A stretch of 64,000 nt of DNA from contig NZ_PHSU01000003.1 in the NCBI RefSeq assembly GCF_002814235.1, positions 496,001 through 560,000 on the forward strand. The letters run 5' to 3'. Position 1 is the first letter of the stretch. Every line of letters starts with the position of its first letter. Below are positions 9,945 to 18,678 of the stretch, piece by piece. Source of the DNA: Pseudomonas sp. QS1027 (GTDB lineage Bacteria; Pseudomonadota; Gammaproteobacteria; Pseudomonadales; Pseudomonadaceae). Both the position numbers and the translations under genes were made by a program. Below the pieces are notes generated by a model. That model was given only the letters and a program-made list of their open reading frames with translations. It ran no database searches and had not been told where the DNA came from.

Positions 9945-10684
9945 TGGATGTGTTGAGCCTTATCGGGATTATCCTGGCGTTTGTTGCCATTATTGGCGGC
10001 AACTTCCTCGAAGGTGGTCACCTGGGGGCCCTGGCCAACGGCCCGGCGGCCTTGATCGTGTTGGGCGGGACCGTCGGCGCGGCCTTGCTGCAATCGCCGA
10101 TGAGCGCGTTCAAGCGCGCCATACAGATTCTCGCCTGGATCCTCTTTCCGCCGCGCATCGATCTGCCTGCCGGCGTCGAGCGCGTGGTCAACTGGAGCCT
10201 GACGGCGCGCAAGGAAGGCCTGCTGGGCCTGGAAGGCATCGCCGAGGCCGAACCCGACACCTATTCGCGCAAGGGCTTGCAGCTGCTGGTCGACGGCGCG
10301 GAGCCGGAAGCCATCCGCAGCATTCTCGAAGTGGATTTCTACACCCAGGAAAGCCGTGATATCGAGGCCGCCAAGGTCTTCGAAAGCATGGGCGGCTATG
10401 CGCCGACCATCGGCATCATCGGTGCGGTGATGGGCCTGATTCACGTGATGGGCAACCTCGGCGACCCCTCGCAACTGGGGAGCGGCATTGCCGTCGCCTT
10501 CGTTGCCACGATCTACGGCGTGGCCAGTGCCAACCTGGTACTGCTGCCGGTGGCCAGCAAGCTCAAGTCGATCGCCCTGCGCCAGTCCCGCTACCGGGAG
10601 ATGCTCCTCGAAGGCATCCTGTCGATTGCCGAGGGCGAGAACCCGCGCTCCATTGAACTGAAGCTGCAAGGCTTCATGGACTGA
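9944..10684 (+). CDS. motC: Flagellar motor stator protein MotC (MotA family)
   Basis: MotC is a MotA/ExbB-type stator subunit that conducts protons with MotD. The 246-residue product starts at ATG 9944, sharing one base with the cheB stop. Membrane segments are visible at the N-terminus (LSLIGIILAFVAIIGG, PAALIVLGGTVGAALL) and at about residues 145-205 (APTIGIIGAVMGLIHVM; AVAFVATIYGVASANLVLLPV). The cytoplasmic loop between them is where stators meet FliG. Pseudomonas carries two stator sets, MotAB and MotCD; the position next to cheB and motD identifies this one as MotC. Confidence 0.95.
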   Translation: MDVLSLIGIILAFVAIIGGNFLEGGHLGALANGPAALIVLGGTVGAALLQSPMSAFKRAIQILAWILFPPRIDLPAGVERVVNWSLTARKEGLLGLEGIAEAEPDTYSRKGLQLLVDGAEPEAIRSILEVDFYTQESRDIEAAKVFESMGGYAPTIGIIGAVMGLIHVMGNLGDPSQLGSGIAVAFVATIYGVASANLVLLPVASKLKSIALRQSRYREMLLEGILSIAEGENPRSIELKLQGFMD

Positions 10685-10694
10685 CGGAGTAGAC

Positions 10695-11582
10695 ATGGCC
10701 AGACGTCGCCAACACGAAGAGCATGTGAATCACGAGCGCTGGCTGGTTTCCTACGCCGACTTCATCACGCTGCTGTTCGCTTTTTTCGTGGTCATGTACT
10801 CGATTTCCTCGATCAACGAGGGCAAGTACAAGGTGATCTCCCAGGCGCTGGTCGGGGTGTTCAGCGATGTCGACCGCAGCCTCAAGCCGATTCCCATCGG
10901 TGACGAGCGCCCGGTCACGGTCAAGCCGGCCGAACCGTTGATCAAGGACCTCGATCAGACCGACGCCGCCATCGGCCAGGGGGCCAAGGACCCGCTCAAG
11001 AGCATTGCCGACGATATCAGCGCGGCGTTCGGCGACCTGATCAGTTCCAACCAGATGACCGTGCGCGGCAACGAGCTGTGGGTCGAGATCGAACTCAATT
11101 CCAGCCTGCTGTTCGGCAGCGGTGATGCGATGCCCAGTGACATGGCGTTCAACATCATCGACAAGGTCTCGAAGATCCTCAAACCCTTCGACAACCCGAT
11201 CCACGTCGAAGGCTTTACCGACGACCAGCCGATTCGTACCGCGCAATATCCCACCAACTGGGAGCTGTCCTCGGCCCGCTCGTCGAGTATCGTGCGGATG
11301 ATGGCCATGGACGGGGTCAACCCCGGCCGGCTGGCTTCGGTGGGGTACGGCGAGTTCCAGCCGGTGGCCAACAATGCCACCGCCGAAGGCCGCGCGCGCA
11401 ACCGTCGAGTGGTATTGGTGGTGTCGCGTAATCTCGACGTACGCCGCAGCCTGACCGGCACCGGCACGGCCAATGCAACACCGGACGCGGCCTTGAAGCG
11501 TGCTGGCACACAAACTGCACCGCCAGCGATAAAGCAAGCGGTACGCGAGAACGCCGTCAAATCTCCGGCACCTGCTCTATAA
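10695..11582 (+). CDS. motD: Flagellar motor stator protein MotD (MotB family)
   Basis: MotD anchors the stator to peptidoglycan and carries the proton-binding aspartate. The N-terminus of the 295-residue product (NHERWLVSYADFITLLFAFFVVMYS) is a single membrane helix with that aspartate in SYADF. A plug/linker region follows, then an OmpA-type peptidoglycan-binding domain (VEGFTDDQPI... NWELSSARSSSIVRMM). The tail is basic and Ala/Thr-rich. It is separated from motC by ten bases with a GGAG-type site. In P. aeruginosa MotCD is the stator set needed for swarming; that is family knowledge. Confidence 0.95.
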   Translation: MARRRQHEEHVNHERWLVSYADFITLLFAFFVVMYSISSINEGKYKVISQALVGVFSDVDRSLKPIPIGDERPVTVKPAEPLIKDLDQTDAAIGQGAKDPLKSIADDISAAFGDLISSNQMTVRGNELWVEIELNSSLLFGSGDAMPSDMAFNIIDKVSKILKPFDNPIHVEGFTDDQPIRTAQYPTNWELSSARSSSIVRMMAMDGVNPGRLASVGYGEFQPVANNATAEGRARNRRVVLVVSRNLDVRRSLTGTGTANATPDAALKRAGTQTAPPAIKQAVRENAVKSPAPAL

Positions 11583-11633
11583 CTTGGCGCTATTTCTCGG
11601 CCGGCTTGACGCCGGGCGGGAGGAATACACTGA

Positions 11634-12422
11634 ATGAGAGTCTGGGCAGTAGCCAATCAAAAGGGTGGCGTCGGTAAGACCACTTCCTCCATCGCTTTAG
11701 CCGGATTGCTGGCCGAGGCGGGCAAGCGCGTGGTCGTGGTCGACCTCGACCCCCACGGCTCGATGACCAGCTACTTCGGTTATGACCCCGATACCCTGGA
11801 ACACAGCACCTTCGACCTGTTCCAGCACCGCGGCACCGTGCCCACGGGCTTGCCCGGGCAATTGCTGCTGTCCACCAGCGATGAACGGATTTCCCTGCTG
11901 CCGTCGAGCACCGCCCTGGCGACCCTTGAGCGCTTGTCGCCGGGCCAGAGCGGCCTGGGCCTGGTGATCGCCAAGAGTCTGGCGCAATTGTGGCAGGATT
12001 TCGATTATGCGGTGATCGACAGCCCGCCGCTGTTGGGTGTGCTGATGGTCAACGCGTTGGCGGCTAGCCAGCAACTGGTGGTGCCGGTGCAGACCGAGCA
12101 TCTGGCGGTCAAGGGCCTCGAGCGGATGGTCAACACCCTGGCGATGATCAACCGTTCACGCAAGCAGGCCTTGCCTTACACCATCGTGCCGACCCTGTTC
12201 GACCGCCGGACCCAGGCGTCCATGGGCACCTTGCGGGTCTTGCGCGACAAATTCCCGGAGACCATCTGGGAAGGCTATATCCCGGTCGACACGCGCCTGC
12301 GCGATGCCAGCCGGGCCGGTGTCACACCGTCGCAGTTCGACGGCAAGAGCCGTGGCGTGCTGGCCTATCGGGCCTTGCTCAAGCACCTGCTGACCCAACA
12401 ACTCATTGCGCAGGTGGCCTGA
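11634..12422 (+). CDS. ParA-family ATPase of the chemotaxis cluster (ParC-like)
   Basis: The 262-residue ParA/Soj-type ATPase has the deviant Walker A motif NQKGGVGKTT near residue 8, DLDPHGSMTSYFG as A', and VIDSPPLLG as Walker B. It is not next to a parB gene or parS-like sites. Its place between motD and a CheW-domain gene matches the ParC/ParP pair of Vibrio and Pseudomonas, which positions chemoreceptor arrays at the cell pole. The role is inferred from family and context; a chromosome-segregation function is unlikely. GGAGGAA precedes the ATG. Confidence 0.9.
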   Translation: MRVWAVANQKGGVGKTTSSIALAGLLAEAGKRVVVVDLDPHGSMTSYFGYDPDTLEHSTFDLFQHRGTVPTGLPGQLLLSTSDERISLLPSSTALATLERLSPGQSGLGLVIAKSLAQLWQDFDYAVIDSPPLLGVLMVNALAASQQLVVPVQTEHLAVKGLERMVNTLAMINRSRKQALPYTIVPTLFDRRTQASMGTLRVLRDKFPETIWEGYIPVDTRLRDASRAGVTPSQFDGKSRGVLAYRALLKHLLTQQLIAQVA

Positions 12423-12494
12423 CGTGACCCAGTCCTCAAGTCATCTGCCTGTCCAGCCGATACCCTTTACAGGTTACTGTAACGGGACATCTCC

Positions 12495-13418
12495 ATGGGC
12501 ATACACATGATCCGTCCTGTCGAAATCACCACACGGCCGCAAGTGGCACTGCAATCCTATCTGGATGCACTGCTGCAGGAGGCGACCGAAGAGTTGCCGG
12601 TGGATATCGCCGTTGCCGTCGCCGTCGAAGTGGCGGTCCCGGTAGCGCTGCAGGTAGAACCGAGCGTGGCCAGCGAGCTGGACGAATTCCAGGCCGCCGT
12701 GCTCGAAGAACAGGCCCGCGATGCCCTGGCCGCGCAAGCCGTGCTTGCCGCACCGGTGATAACGGCGCCAGCGCCGGCACCGCTGGTGCTGGAAGTGCCG
12801 GTGGCGATACCGCAGGTTGTTCCGGTCGCACCGGTGGTGGTGGAGCCGGTGGTCGAGGTGCATCTGGCGCCCGCGACGAATATCCCGCCGCCACCGATGC
12901 AGGGCGACGAGCGTCCCCATTGGGCGGCAGAGCCTTTCGAGTGCCTGCTGTTCGACGTCGCCGGGCTGACCCTGGCGGTGCCGCTGGTGTGCCTGGGGTC
13001 GATCTATTCGCTGGCGGGGCACGAGCTGACGCCCTTGTTCGGTCAGCCGGAGTGGTTCCTCGGGATCCTGCCGAGCCAGGCCGGCAACCTGAAAGTGCTG
13101 GATACCGCACGCTGGGTGATGCCGGACCGTTATCGCGACGATTTCCGCCAGGGGCTGCAATATGTGATCTCGGTTCAGGGCTACGAGTGGGGGCTGGCGG
13201 TGCATCAGGTCAGTCGTTCCTTGCGCCTGGACCCCAATGAAATCAAATGGCGTACCCATCGTGGACAGCGGCCGTGGCTGGCCGGCACGGTCATCGAACA
13301 CATGTGTGCGTTGCTCGACGTTTCCGAACTGGCTGAACTGATCGCCAGCGGCGCGGTGAAACATCTGCAAACGAGCAAGCCAACCGGTAAACCAACCAGC
13401 AAACCAACGAACAAATAA
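12495..13418 (+). CDS. CheW-domain protein with low-complexity N-terminus (ParP-like)
   Basis: In the 307-residue product the first ~130 residues are a Val/Pro/Ala/Glu-rich linker (repeated AxxVxVPV patterns). The second half is a CheW-type domain (ECLLFDVAGLTLAVPLVCLGSI... VLDTARWVMP). A short KPTGKPTSKPTNK tail closes it. This layout, beside a ParA-like ATPase and before cheW, fits ParP, which links the ParC ATPase to CheA in polar arrays. It cannot be the main coupling protein, because canonical cheW follows. Confidence 0.88.
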   Translation: MGIHMIRPVEITTRPQVALQSYLDALLQEATEELPVDIAVAVAVEVAVPVALQVEPSVASELDEFQAAVLEEQARDALAAQAVLAAPVITAPAPAPLVLEVPVAIPQVVPVAPVVVEPVVEVHLAPATNIPPPPMQGDERPHWAAEPFECLLFDVAGLTLAVPLVCLGSIYSLAGHELTPLFGQPEWFLGILPSQAGNLKVLDTARWVMPDRYRDDFRQGLQYVISVQGYEWGLAVHQVSRSLRLDPNEIKWRTHRGQRPWLAGTVIEHMCALLDVSELAELIASGAVKHLQTSKPTGKPTSKPTNK

Positions 13419-13491
13419 CGGCGTCGTCGCGGTCCCCCCGCGAGGTTTGCCAGAGCACACACCGTATCAACGGTCATTGAGGGTCAGGGGT

Positions 13492-13974
13492 ATGAATAAG
13501 TCGTCGTCCGCACAGAGTTCCGAAGATCCGATCCTGCAATGGGTAACCTTCAAGCTGGATAACGAGTCCTATGGGATCAACGTGATGCGCGTCCAGGAAG
13601 TCCTGCGCTACACCGAGATCGCCCCGGTACCGGGTGCACCGAGCTACGTGCTGGGGATCATCAACCTGCGCGGCAACGTGGTCACCGTGATCGACACCCG
13701 CCAGCGTTTTGGCCTGATGCCGACCGAAGTGAACGACAACACCCGTATCGTGATCATCGAGGCCGACAAGCAAGTGGTCGGCATCATGGTCGACAGCGTG
13801 GCGGAAGTGGTCTATCTGCGTCAGTCGGAAGTCGAAACCGCGCCTAACGTGGGTAACGACGAGTCGGCCAAGTTCATCCAGGGCGTGTGCAACAAGAACA
13901 ACGAACTGCTGATTCTGGTTGAGCTGGACAAGATGATGAGCGAAGAAGAATGGTCCGAGCTGGAGAGCATCTGA
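13492..13974 (+). CDS. cheW: Chemotaxis coupling protein CheW
   Basis: CheW bridges chemoreceptors and CheA in the signalling array. The 160-residue product starts at ATG 13492 (MNKSSSAQSSEDP) and contains the typical fold: LQWVTFKLDNESYGINVMRVQEVLRY, then VLGIINLRGNVVTVIDTRQRFG, then GIMVDSVAEVV. The arginine in NLRGNV is the conserved receptor/kinase-contact region of the family. Upstream in-frame codons lack a better ribosome-binding site. The stop is followed immediately by the next gene. Confidence 0.95.
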   Translation: MNKSSSAQSSEDPILQWVTFKLDNESYGINVMRVQEVLRYTEIAPVPGAPSYVLGIINLRGNVVTVIDTRQRFGLMPTEVNDNTRIVIIEADKQVVGIMVDSVAEVVYLRQSEVETAPNVGNDESAKFIQGVCNKNNELLILVELDKMMSEEEWSELESI

Positions 13975-14367
13975 TTGATTCTTGAGGTCGCCGTTATTCT
14001 CCTGGCCCTGTTGTGGGCCGGGACCGTGGGGATGTTTGTCGTCTACGCCCGCAACCAGCGACTGATTGCCGGGCAGCAGGCCGAGGGCGATGCGCTGCGG
14101 GACCAGCGCATCAAGGAGCTGGCGCGGCGTGTGGATAACTTCCAGAACGGCACTGTGCGCATGGGCGAGGACCTGCACGAGCTGCGGGCCGTCGTCGCGC
14201 CGTTACCGGAAAAGCTTGCCCAGCTGGAGCAGCGTGATCCGTCGAGCCTGTCCTTCGCCCAGGCGGCGCGGCTGGTGGGGATGGGGGCCAGCGTTGATGA
14301 ATTGACGCAGTCCTGCGGCCTGACCCAGGCCGAGGCGGAACTGATGAGCAAATTGCATCGGGGTTGA
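13975..14367 (+). CDS. DUF2802 family membrane-anchored protein
   Basis: The 130-residue product probably starts at TTG 13975, directly after the cheW stop, so it is translationally coupled. An N-terminal membrane helix (VAVILLALLWAGTVGMFVVYA) is followed by a coiled-coil-prone segment. A small C-terminal domain with a helix-turn-helix look (AARLVGMGASVDELTQSCGLTQAEAELMSKLH) closes the protein. It resembles the DUF2802 proteins that close this chemotaxis operon in Pseudomonas. The function is unknown; a role near the polar array or motor is only a guess from position. Confidence 0.85.
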   Translation: MILEVAVILLALLWAGTVGMFVVYARNQRLIAGQQAEGDALRDQRIKELARRVDNFQNGTVRMGEDLHELRAVVAPLPEKLAQLEQRDPSSLSFAQAARLVGMGASVDELTQSCGLTQAEAELMSKLHRG

Positions 14368-14390
14368 AGCATTCGTCGTCTGCCTGACCC

Positions 14391-14412
14391 TGGCGCCCCC
14401 GGATGGGCGCCA
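14391..14412. terminator. Hairpin between convergent genes
   Basis: TGGCGCCC and GGGCGCCA form a perfect 8-bp GC-rich stem around a 6-base loop. It lies between the plus-strand chemotaxis operon end and the minus-strand gene ending at 14419. No T-run follows on either strand. It may still act as a bidirectional end for both transcripts. Confidence 0.5.
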
Positions 14413-14418
14413 CAAGGT

Positions 14419-15213
14419 TCAGTGACGGGTCGCGATCCAGATCAGCAAGCCGGCCTGGAACATCGCAAAGGCCACCAGGCAGGTGATGGTGAAGCGCAGG
14501 CCGGTGTCTTCACGCTTGAACTTGCCCACGCGCTCTTCCTGCTGGCGCAGCTTCACTTCCTGTTCCTGCAGGTTCTGCTCGGCGATTTGCAGCATCTGCG
14601 CCGCTTCGAGTATTTCGACGAATTGCAGCTTTTCGGTGTTCCACGCCGTGCGCAGGTCGCCGACCTGCACGTCCTTGTAGCTGCCCTTGAGGTGCAGCGG
14701 GGCATCCGCGTACTCGACTTCGTAGCCCTGGACTTTCAGGAAGTGATCGCGGCGCAGGCGGGTGTCTTCGTTCAAGGCGTCCTTGTTTTGCAGGGCGGCG
14801 CCATCGACAACGTAGTGTGAGCCCTTCTTCTGTGCCCAGATCGCCGCCTGGGCGGCCAGGAATCGCCCGATACCGCGATTCGCCGGTTCGATCTGCAAGC
14901 CGCTTTCCGGCCCGAAATGCAAACGCTTGGTGCTGTGGTCGACCCACACGTCCAGGTGGTTCTGTTCCTTGCGCACCCGTTGTCCCGGCAGCTGGATCTC
15001 CAGGCGCAGCAGGCTGCGTTCCTTGCTGTGGCGCTCGGCGTAGCCGAACTGGACAAAGCGCAGGGGACGGGCGCCGGTGCTGCGCTCGGTGGGCAGTGGC
15101 GCCAGGCGCAGCAGCTTGAAGTGCTCGGCCTGGACGTCCGCCCACGGCAGTTCCACCGGCGGGGTTTCGGCGGCTTCGGCTGTGCTTTCGGTTGAGGCTT
15201 GGGTTTCAGTCAT
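14419..15213 (-). CDS. Uncharacterised coiled-coil protein with C-terminal membrane anchor
   Basis: I do not recognise this 264-residue protein. The N-terminus is acidic and Thr/Ala/Glu-rich (MTETQASTESTAEAAETPP). A mixed globular region follows, rich in arginine and aromatic residues. Residues ~200-240 form a Gln/Glu-rich coiled coil (MLQIAEQNLQEQEVKLRQQEERV). A single hydrophobic helix sits at the very end (FTITCLVAFAMFQAGLLIWIA), as in tail-anchored proteins. It is transcribed against the chemotaxis operon and is the first gene not belonging to it. Confidence 0.75.
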   Translation of the reverse strand: MTETQASTESTAEAAETPPVELPWADVQAEHFKLLRLAPLPTERSTGARPLRFVQFGYAERHSKERSLLRLEIQLPGQRVRKEQNHLDVWVDHSTKRLHFGPESGLQIEPANRGIGRFLAAQAAIWAQKKGSHYVVDGAALQNKDALNEDTRLRRDHFLKVQGYEVEYADAPLHLKGSYKDVQVGDLRTAWNTEKLQFVEILEAAQMLQIAEQNLQEQEVKLRQQEERVGKFKREDTGLRFTITCLVAFAMFQAGLLIWIATRH

Positions 15214-15345
15214 TCGGCAAGATCCTGTCCGTATCCAGCTTGCCGGTCACAATATCGGTACCGGCAATGGCTTATCGGCCGTTTTTGGCAGGACTATAGG
15301 CGCGCGCTATCGAGTGTTGCTCGGCGGCCCCTGGAGAGGAGGGCG

Positions 15346-16299
15346 TCAGTGGTGCAGCACCCCGTCGATAAAGGCCAGGATCTGGCTGCCCAGTTCGGCG
15401 GCGAGCGGCAGTTGCGGGTTCTTGTAGGAGGCCAATTGGCTCTTGAGGTCGTCGGGGACAATGCGCAGCACATGATTCATGCCGCCAATCAGCACCAACT
15501 GCGCGTCCGGTTTGGCGGCCTTTAGCGCCTCTGCATCACCGACACCAACCTGGATATCGTTGCGACCCTGGACGATCAGCGCCGGGATTTTCAGGCGGGC
15601 AAAGGCCGCCGCCGGGTCCTGGCGAAACAGGCTGATCAGGTAGGGCTGGACGCTGGGGCGGAAGATCGGCATCAGCGGCGCGGGGATATCGTTGTCCAGA
15701 TGCCCGGCCTTGAGGCTGTCGAGCAGAGCGTTGGCCCGCAGCATCAAGGCCGGCGGCAGGTTATTGGCCAGTTGCTGGCGGACCACACTGTCGACCGGAC
15801 GACCGCTGCCGGCGACACTGATCAGCGCCACGGCGTCCAGCTTGGGCGCCGCCAGGGTGGCGATCAGCGCGCCTTCGCTGTGGCCGAGCAGGATCAACGG
15901 CCCAAACCGCGGGTCGGCCTTGAGCTTCTCGCCCCAGGCCACCACATCCGCGGTATATCCCTCGATACTCAGGGTTCGCTCGTCGGGTGCGGCGGGGAGG
16001 CTGGCGGCCACGCCACGTTTGTCGAAGCGCACACTGGCGATATTGTGGCTGGCCAGCACCGAGGCCAGGCGCTTGAGGCTGTCGGTGCGACCGCCATCGG
16101 GATTGTTGCCGTCGCGATCGGTGGGGCCTGAGCCGGACACGATCAGCACCACCGGTACCGGTGCGTCCGAGCGGGGCAGCAGCAACGAGCCGAACAGCTC
16201 GCCGCTGCCGGTGTCCAGGGTGATCGGTTGTTGTAGCAGCACGGAGGCTTGGGCAAAACCGCTGAACAGGGTCAAGGTCATCAGGATCAATCGCAGCAT
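15346..16299 (-). CDS. Exported alpha/beta hydrolase
   Basis: The chosen start at 16299 gives 317 residues beginning MLRLILMTLTLFSGFAQA, a clear signal peptide, so the protein is likely periplasmic. The frame runs 46 codons further upstream, but that part would bury the signal sequence and overlap the aroC start. The alpha/beta-hydrolase fold shows as VVLIVSGSGPTDRDG (oxyanion loop) and GHSEGALIA (nucleophile Ser). A late GGMNHVLR supplies the histidine. It is divergent from aroC. The substrate is unknown; carboxylesterase and acyl hydrolase are both possible. Confidence 0.9.
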   Translation of the reverse strand: MLRLILMTLTLFSGFAQASVLLQQPITLDTGSGELFGSLLLPRSDAPVPVVLIVSGSGPTDRDGNNPDGGRTDSLKRLASVLASHNIASVRFDKRGVAASLPAAPDERTLSIEGYTADVVAWGEKLKADPRFGPLILLGHSEGALIATLAAPKLDAVALISVAGSGRPVDSVVRQQLANNLPPALMLRANALLDSLKAGHLDNDIPAPLMPIFRPSVQPYLISLFRQDPAAAFARLKIPALIVQGRNDIQVGVGDAEALKAAKPDAQLVLIGGMNHVLRIVPDDLKSQLASYKNPQLPLAAELGSQILAFIDGVLHH

Positions 16300-16381
16300 T
16301 ATCACGCCATCATCTACAGAGTGTCGGTTCGACTCGTCACCGAGAATAAGGTTCGAGGATGAACTACGGGAATAGCCTGCG

Positions 16382-16387
16382 TATACT
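16382..16387 (+). promoter_or_regulatory. Possible -10 box upstream of aroC
   Basis: TATACT lies 39 bases before the aroC ATG and matches the sigma-70 -10 consensus well. No convincing -35 element is seen at 16-18 bases upstream, so the call is weak. Confidence 0.3.
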
Positions 16388-16426
16388 GACACGCTTGATC
16401 TAGACTCGATTCGCGGAGCGCCCTGC

Positions 16427-17518
16427 ATGTCCGGCAATACTTACGGCAAGCTGTTCACTGTCACCACCGCAGGCGAAAGCCATGGCCCGGCGTTGGTCGC
16501 CATTGTCGACGGCTGCCCTCCGGGCCTGGAGTTGTCCCTGGACGACCTGCAGCGCGACCTCGACCGCCGCAAGCCAGGCACCAGCCGCCACACCACCCAG
16601 CGCCAGGAAGCCGACGAAGTGGAAATCCTCTCCGGGGTTTTCGAAGGCCGTACCACCGGCTGCGCCATCGGCCTGCTGATCCGCAACACCGACCAGAAGT
16701 CCAAGGACTACTCGGCGATCAAGGACCTGTTCCGCCCGGCCCACGCCGACTACACCTACCACCAAAAATACGGTGAGCGCGATTATCGCGGCGGCGGTCG
16801 CAGCTCCGCCCGGGAAACCGCCATGCGCGTGGCGGCCGGTGCCATCGCGAAGAAGTTCCTGGCCAGCCAGGGCATTGTTATCCGCGGCTACATGAGCCAG
16901 CTGGGCCCTATCGAAATCCCGTTCAAGACCTGGGACTCGGTGGAGGAGAATGCCTTCTTCTGCCCCGACCCGGACAAGGTGCCCGAGCTGGAGGCCTACA
17001 TGGACCAGCTGCGGCGTGACCAGGATTCGGTCGGAGCGAAGATCACCGTGGTCGCAGAAGGCGTCATGCCTGGCCTCGGCGAGCCGATCTTCGACCGCCT
17101 GGATGCCGAACTGGCCCATGCGCTGATGAGCATCAACGCGGTCAAGGGTGTCGAGATCGGTGCCGGCTTTGCCTGCGTGGCCCAGCGCGGCACCGAACAC
17201 CGCGACGAACTGACCCCAGAAGGTTTCCTCAGCAACAACGCCGGCGGCATCCTCGGCGGGATTTCCTCCGGTCAACCGATTGTCGCGCACCTGGCCCTCA
17301 AGCCGACCTCGAGCATCACCACGCCGGGCCGTTCCATCGACGTCCACGGTAACCCGGTGGATGTGATCACCAAGGGCCGCCATGACCCTTGCGTAGGCAT
17401 CCGTGCCACCCCGATCGCCGAGGCGATGATGGCGATCGTGCTGATGGACCACCTGCTGCGTCATCGCGGACAGAATGCGGACGTTCGGGTCAGCACACCG
17501 GTACTGGGCCAACTGTAA
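16427..17518 (+). CDS. aroC: Chorismate synthase
   Basis: AroC makes chorismate from EPSP, the last shikimate-pathway step, using reduced FMN as cofactor. The 363-residue product has the full set of family signatures: [18 protein letters not shown] near the start, [26 protein letters not shown] and [11 protein letters not shown], and the C-terminal [13 protein letters not shown]. Its TAA stop shares one base with the ATG of the MFS gene (TAATG), so the two are co-translated. Confidence 0.98.
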   Translation: MSGNTYGKLFTVTTAGESHGPALVAIVDGCPPGLELSLDDLQRDLDRRKPGTSRHTTQRQEADEVEILSGVFEGRTTGCAIGLLIRNTDQKSKDYSAIKDLFRPAHADYTYHQKYGERDYRGGGRSSARETAMRVAAGAIAKKFLASQGIVIRGYMSQLGPIEIPFKTWDSVEENAFFCPDPDKVPELEAYMDQLRRDQDSVGAKITVVAEGVMPGLGEPIFDRLDAELAHALMSINAVKGVEIGAGFACVAQRGTEHRDELTPEGFLSNNAGGILGGISSGQPIVAHLALKPTSSITTPGRSIDVHGNPVDVITKGRHDPCVGIRATPIAEAMMAIVLMDHLLRHRGQNADVRVSTPVLGQL

Positions 17519-18678
17519 TGCCGGGGGCGCCGCTCCCTTACTGGCGGTTGTCCAGTTTCTACCTGTTCTACTTCGCCTTGCTGGGAGCGACGGCGCCGTT
17601 CCTGGCGCTGTACTTCCACCATCTGGGCTTTGCCCCGGCGCGTATTGGCGAACTGGTGGCGATTCCCATGCTGATGCGCTGCGTGGCGCCGAATATCTGG
17701 GGCTGGCTGGGGGACTACACGGGCAGGCGCCTGGCGATCGTGCGTTTCGGCGCGGTCTGCACCTTGCTGGCGTTTTCGCTGATCTTCTTCGACAAGAGCT
17801 ATGCCTGGCTGGCGCTGGTCATGGCCCTGCATGCGTTTTTCTGGCACGCGGTGCTGCCGCAGTTCGAGGTCATCACCCTGGCCCATCTGAAGGTCCAGGG
17901 ACAGGCGGCGCGCTACAGCCAGATCCGTTTGTGGGGCTCCATCGGTTTTATCCTCACGGTGGTCGGGCTCGGGCGCTTGTTCGAGTCGCTGAGCCTGGAT
18001 ATCTACCCGGTGGCGATCGTGGTGATCATGAGCGGTATCATCCTCAGCAGCGCCTGGGTGCCCAATGCCCAGCCGCCGAGCCAGGGGCCGCGAGTGCCCG
18101 GCGAAGGTTTTCTGCGACAGTTGCGCCGCCCCGGGGTACTGGCGTTCTATGCCTGTGTCGCGCTGATGCAGATGAGTCATGGTCCGTACTACACCTTCCT
18201 GACCCTGCACCTGGAAAGCCTCGGCTACACTCGCGGACTGATCGGCATGCTCTGGGCGCTGGGGGTGGTGGCGGAAGTGCTGATGTTCCTGGCCATGAGC
18301 CGGATCCTCGCGCGCTTTTCGGTGCGTCGGGTGTTGCTCGCCAGTTTCCTTCTGGCCGCCGTGCGCTGGCTGTTGCTGGGCTCGTTGGCCGATCACCTGG
18401 CGGTGCTGTTGTTCGCACAGGTGCTGCACGCGGCGACCTTTGCCAGCTTTCACGCCTCTGCCATTCATTTCGTGCAACGTAGCTTCGGCGCGCGTCAGCA
18501 AGGCCAGGGGCAGGCGTTGTACGCTGCATTGGCCGGTACGGGCGGGGCCTTGGGCGCGTTGTACGCCGGTTATAGCTGGAACAGCCTGGGACCGACCTGG
18601 ACCTTCAGTATCGCCAGCCTCGCGGCGTTGGCCGCGGCCATTATCATTGCCACACGCATGGAAGAGGAGCGGCCATGA
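17518..18678 (+). CDS. MFS transporter (MFS_1-like / HcaT type)
   Basis: The product is a 386-residue permease with about twelve hydrophobic segments, starting [23 protein letters not shown]. The start overlaps the aroC stop by one base; an upstream extension lies inside aroC and is not used. The GRRLAIVRFG loop resembles the motif-A region of the major facilitator superfamily. The family includes HcaT-like uptake proteins, but the substrate is unknown. It overlaps mtnB by 4 bases (ATGA), tying it to methionine salvage or to aroC in one transcript. Confidence 0.9.
   Translation: MPGAPLPYWRLSSFYLFYFALLGATAPFLALYFHHLGFAPARIGELVAIPMLMRCVAPNIWGWLGDYTGRRLAIVRFGAVCTLLAFSLIFFDKSYAWLALVMALHAFFWHAVLPQFEVITLAHLKVQGQAARYSQIRLWGSIGFILTVVGLGRLFESLSLDIYPVAIVVIMSGIILSSAWVPNAQPPSQGPRVPGEGFLRQLRRPGVLAFYACVALMQMSHGPYYTFLTLHLESLGYTRGLIGMLWALGVVAEVLMFLAMSRILARFSVRRVLLASFLLAAVRWLLLGSLADHLAVLLFAQVLHAATFASFHASAIHFVQRSFGARQQGQGQALYAALAGTGGALGALYAGYSWNSLGPTWTFSIASLAALAAAIIIATRMEEERP

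Noticed and set aside
11634..12422. Plasmid or chromosome partition gene (parA)
   Set aside because: There is no parB, parS-like repeat or replication gene nearby, and the CheW-domain partner points to chemotaxis-array placement.
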